Shown here piece after piece: positions 5,298 to 6,764 of a stretch of DNA of 6,764 nucleotides. Below the pieces are notes generated by a model. It saw only the letters and a program-made list of their open reading frames with translations, ran no database searches and was not told the origin of the DNA. Source of the stretch: Nautiliaceae bacterium (lineage in GTDB: Bacteria; Campylobacterota; Campylobacteria; Campylobacterales; Nautiliaceae); the NCBI GenBank assembly GCA_027035735.1, contig JALVUH010000115.1, positions 1 through 6,764 of the forward strand, written 5' to 3'. A program made the translations under genes and the position numbers. How positions within the stretch are numbered: the stretch's first letter is position 1; the number at the start of each line of letters is the position of its first letter.

Positions 5298-5989
5298 GAT
5301 TTTCTATAGTATTTGATAATTACACAGCAAATGAAAAATTAGAGAGCTTTTGGGGATTTTCTTGCATGATAAATGATAATTTTTTATTTGATACAGGAAG
5401 TAATGGAAGAGCGTTAGTTAGAAATATGGTAAAAATGGGATTTGATATTGAAAAGCTTAAGTATCTTTTTATTTCCCATCCTCACTGGGACCATATAGGT
5501 GGTATTGATTCTATTGTTGATATAAACAGGAATTTAACTCTTTTTTTGCCTGATAGTCTATCTTCGCTTTATATTAGAGATTTAAAAAGACTTAGTAAAG
5601 AAATAAAAGTAATTCATGAATATCCTGTGAGATTGTTTGATAATTTTTATTCTACAGGCGTAATGCATCCTATTGGAGAGCAGAGCTTGGTAATAGATGA
5701 AGGAGAATTTGGTATTGTGGTGGTGGGATGTTCACATCCTGGGATTACAAATATTGTAAAAAGAGCAAAAGATATTTTAAATAAACCTATCCTTTATGCA
5801 ATTGGCGGATTTCATTTAATGAGAAGTAGTGAAGATGAAATAATTGAAATTGTAAAAGAGATGAAAAATTTAGGGGTTGAGTATGTGACTCCAACTCATT
5901 GCAGTGGAGATTTGGCAATTGAAATATTTAAAGCTGAGTATGGTGAAAATTATATTCCAGGTGGTGTTGGTAGAGTTATTGAATTTTAG
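5294..5989 (+). CDS. Metallo-beta-lactamase-fold hydrolase (dihydropterin/DHPS-like group)
   Basis: A 231-residue soluble protein with the complete MBL metal signature: S-H62-P-H64-W-D66-H67-IGG, H148 in VVGCSHPG, and later histidines H174 in IGGFHL and H202 in TPTHCSGD. LFDTGSNG (31-38) is the usual first strand and loop. The GCSHPGI...IGGFH...TPTHCSG layout resembles archaeal and bacterial proteins related to the MJ0301-type enzyme annotated as 7,8-dihydropterin-6-methyl-4-(ribofuranosyl)aminobenzene-5'-phosphate synthase. That annotation is often over-applied, and the true substrate here is unknown. The start codon overlaps the methyltransferase stop (ATGA, 5294-5297), indicating translational coupling. 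The lipoprotein gene follows, its AGGAG overlapping this gene's TAG stop. No secretion signal is present. Confidence 0.82.
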   Translation: MRFSIVFDNYTANEKLESFWGFSCMINDNFLFDTGSNGRALVRNMVKMGFDIEKLKYLFISHPHWDHIGGIDSIVDINRNLTLFLPDSLSSLYIRDLKRLSKEIKVIHEYPVRLFDNFYSTGVMHPIGEQSLVIDEGEFGIVVVGCSHPGITNIVKRAKDILNKPILYAIGGFHLMRSSEDEIIEIVKEMKNLGVEYVTPTHCSGDLAIEIFKAEYGENYIPGGVGRVIEF

Positions 5990-5997
5990 GAGAAGAA

Positions 5998-6141
5998 ATG
6001 AAAAAAATATTATTAATAGTATTTGGAGTTTTTATTTTTACGGGATGCACTACAAAAGTAATAGTAAAAAAAGATAATTCAATCTATCAGCAAAAACAGG
6101 ATGCCAATAAGGCATGGAGAGATTTAGATAAAGAGCATTAA
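5998..6141 (+). CDS. Small lipoprotein, 47 aa, unknown function
   Basis: A short ORF: MKKILLIVFGVFIFTGC, then about 30 polar residues ending in NKAWRDLDKEH. Two lysines, a hydrophobic stretch (4-14) and the lipobox FTGC with C17 make a convincing type II signal peptide. The mature product would be a 31-residue lipid-anchored peptide starting CTTKVIVKKDNS. AGGAG (5988-5992) overlaps the MBL stop codon and lies 5 nt before the ATG, so translation is well supported. It is the last gene of the run. The mature part contains no domain I recognise; the charged end could be a small periplasmic helix. It converges on trmH and shares the TTAA stop overlap at 6138-6141. Confidence 0.75.
   Translation: MKKILLIVFGVFIFTGCTTKVIVKKDNSIYQQKQDANKAWRDLDKEH
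6095..6115 (-). terminator. Possible weak terminator for trmH inside the lipoprotein gene
   Basis: ATGCC (6101-6105) and GGCAT (6111-6115) form a perfect 5-bp stem around AATAA. Read on the minus strand, downstream of the trmH stop, the stem is followed by CCTGTTTTTG. The stem is short and the U-run is interrupted, so this is only a candidate. No comparable hairpin with a T-run is visible on the plus strand just after the lipoprotein stop. Confidence 0.25.
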
Positions 6142-6761
6142 TTTTTATGTTTATGTCTTTTTATTTCATTTTCAATAATATCATCATAAGCCCATTTTTT
6201 AAGAGTCTTTTCTATTACTTCAGGTGAGAGCTGAGGAGTATCATACATTCCTTTTGCTTGTCTTTGGCGCTGGGCTTCATATAAAATTACCGCATTTGCA
6301 ACTGAAACATTTAAACTTTGACTCATTCCATACATTGGAATTATTACTTTTTTATCTGCATATTTTATACTTACTTCACTTGCTCCATCTACTTCGTTTC
6401 CTAAAACTATTAAAGTTGGTTTAGTATAATCTACTTCTCTAAAATCAATAGTGTCTTTATCAAGCAAAGTTACTACAACTTGATAGCCTTGATTTTTAAT
6501 ATCTTGATAAAATTTTTCAATATCCTCTACATATTCATGAAAAATCCACTTATGAGCACCCATTGTAATTTCGTTGTTTAATTTTACTTTTTTTTGGTGT
6601 CTATAATAAAGTTTTCCTATATTTACTGCATCACATGTTCTAACTATTGCTGAGAGATTATGATGAGAATAGACATAATCCATAAAAACTCTTAAAGTAT
6701 CTTGGCGAGTTTGAAGGATCTTTTTCATTTTATTTAGTCTCTCTTCACTTACAAGATACAT
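6138..6761 (-). CDS. trmH: tRNA (guanosine-2'-O-)-methyltransferase of the SPOUT/TrmH family
   Basis: A 207-residue trefoil-knot (SPOUT) methyltransferase. It closely resembles E. coli TrmH, which 2'-O-methylates G18 in the tRNA D-loop using SAM. Visible motifs are motif 1 SHHNLSAIVRTCDAVNIG (32-49, with R41 matching the catalytic arginine), motif 2 LIVLGNEVDGAS (117-128), and motif 3 IIPMYGMSQSLNVSVANAVI (140-159) plus LYEAQRQRQ. DFREVDYTKPT also matches E. coli TrmH. An in-frame TAA at 6764-6762 touches the ATG, so the start is fixed to this codon or a later one. The N-terminus aligns well from here. The protein is a little shorter than E. coli TrmH (229 aa), with a reduced basic tail ending KRHKHKN. 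The upstream control region is outside the window. It converges on the nrd operon with a 3-4 nt overlap at the stops. Confidence 0.92.
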   Translation of the reverse strand: MYLVSEERLNKMKKILQTRQDTLRVFMDYVYSHHNLSAIVRTCDAVNIGKLYYRHQKKVKLNNEITMGAHKWIFHEYVEDIEKFYQDIKNQGYQVVVTLLDKDTIDFREVDYTKPTLIVLGNEVDGASEVSIKYADKKVIIPMYGMSQSLNVSVANAVILYEAQRQRQAKGMYDTPQLSPEVIEKTLKKWAYDDIIENEIKRHKHKN

Positions 6762-6764
6762 TTA

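Noticed and set aside
1..6764. CRISPR array, tRNA/rRNA, insertion sequence, intein in nrdD
   Set aside because: I saw no spaced repeats, no RNA gene signatures, no transposase or terminal repeats, and the nrdD motifs run without an inserted domain.

Overview
The window is AT-rich, tightly packed bacterial DNA. Its gene content suggests a member of the Campylobacterota (Epsilonproteobacteria). The evidence is an RNase J C-terminus ending in YPTIVPVVYFM, an HP0495-like DUF493 gene next to a class II-type pyrC, T-rich promoters with TATAAT but no clear -35 box, and an anaerobic class III ribonucleotide reductase. An anaerobic vent lineage such as Nautiliales would fit, but that is inference from style and gene content; nothing here fixes the genus.

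Layout. (1) Positions 1-152 hold the 3' end of an RNase J gene. Its stop codon lies inside the stem of a terminator-like hairpin. (2) Positions 153-357 are a structured intergenic region with a slipped 17-bp inverted repeat, a 7-bp dyad and an extended -10 promoter. (3) Positions 358-1587 hold a two-gene unit: an 81-aa DUF493 protein and dihydroorotase (pyrC). (4) Positions 1588-1726 are a control region with a perfect 16-bp palindrome, a second dyad, a direct repeat and a TATAAT box. (5) Positions 1727-6141 hold a tight, probably co-transcribed run: nrdD catalytic chain, a separate 54-aa glycyl-radical polypeptide, nrdG, a SAM methyltransferase, a metallo-beta-lactamase-fold protein and a 47-aa lipoprotein. 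Junctions overlap or are separated by no more than 11 nt. (6) Positions 6138-6761 on the minus strand hold trmH, which converges on the lipoprotein gene; the two stop codons share a TTAA.

The main discovery is the anaerobic ribonucleotide reductase. The 702-aa NrdD chain has the ATP cone, the catalytic cysteines and the zinc ribbon, but it stops before the glycyl-radical loop. That loop (TRVMGYHRPVESFN) is on its own 54-aa gene in another reading frame, behind a full AAGGAGG Shine-Dalgarno. The activase gene nrdG overlaps the end of this small gene. The enzyme therefore looks like a genuine two-polypeptide class III reductase with a detachable radical subunit, comparable in concept to the YfiD/GrcA spare part of pyruvate formate-lyase. 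NrdG also has an unusual GGC in place of the radical-SAM GGE motif.

Functionally, pyrC (pyrimidine synthesis) and nrdD/nrdG (dNTP synthesis) both serve nucleotide supply but appear to be separate transcription units. The roles of the methyltransferase, MBL protein and lipoprotein behind nrdG cannot be told from sequence.
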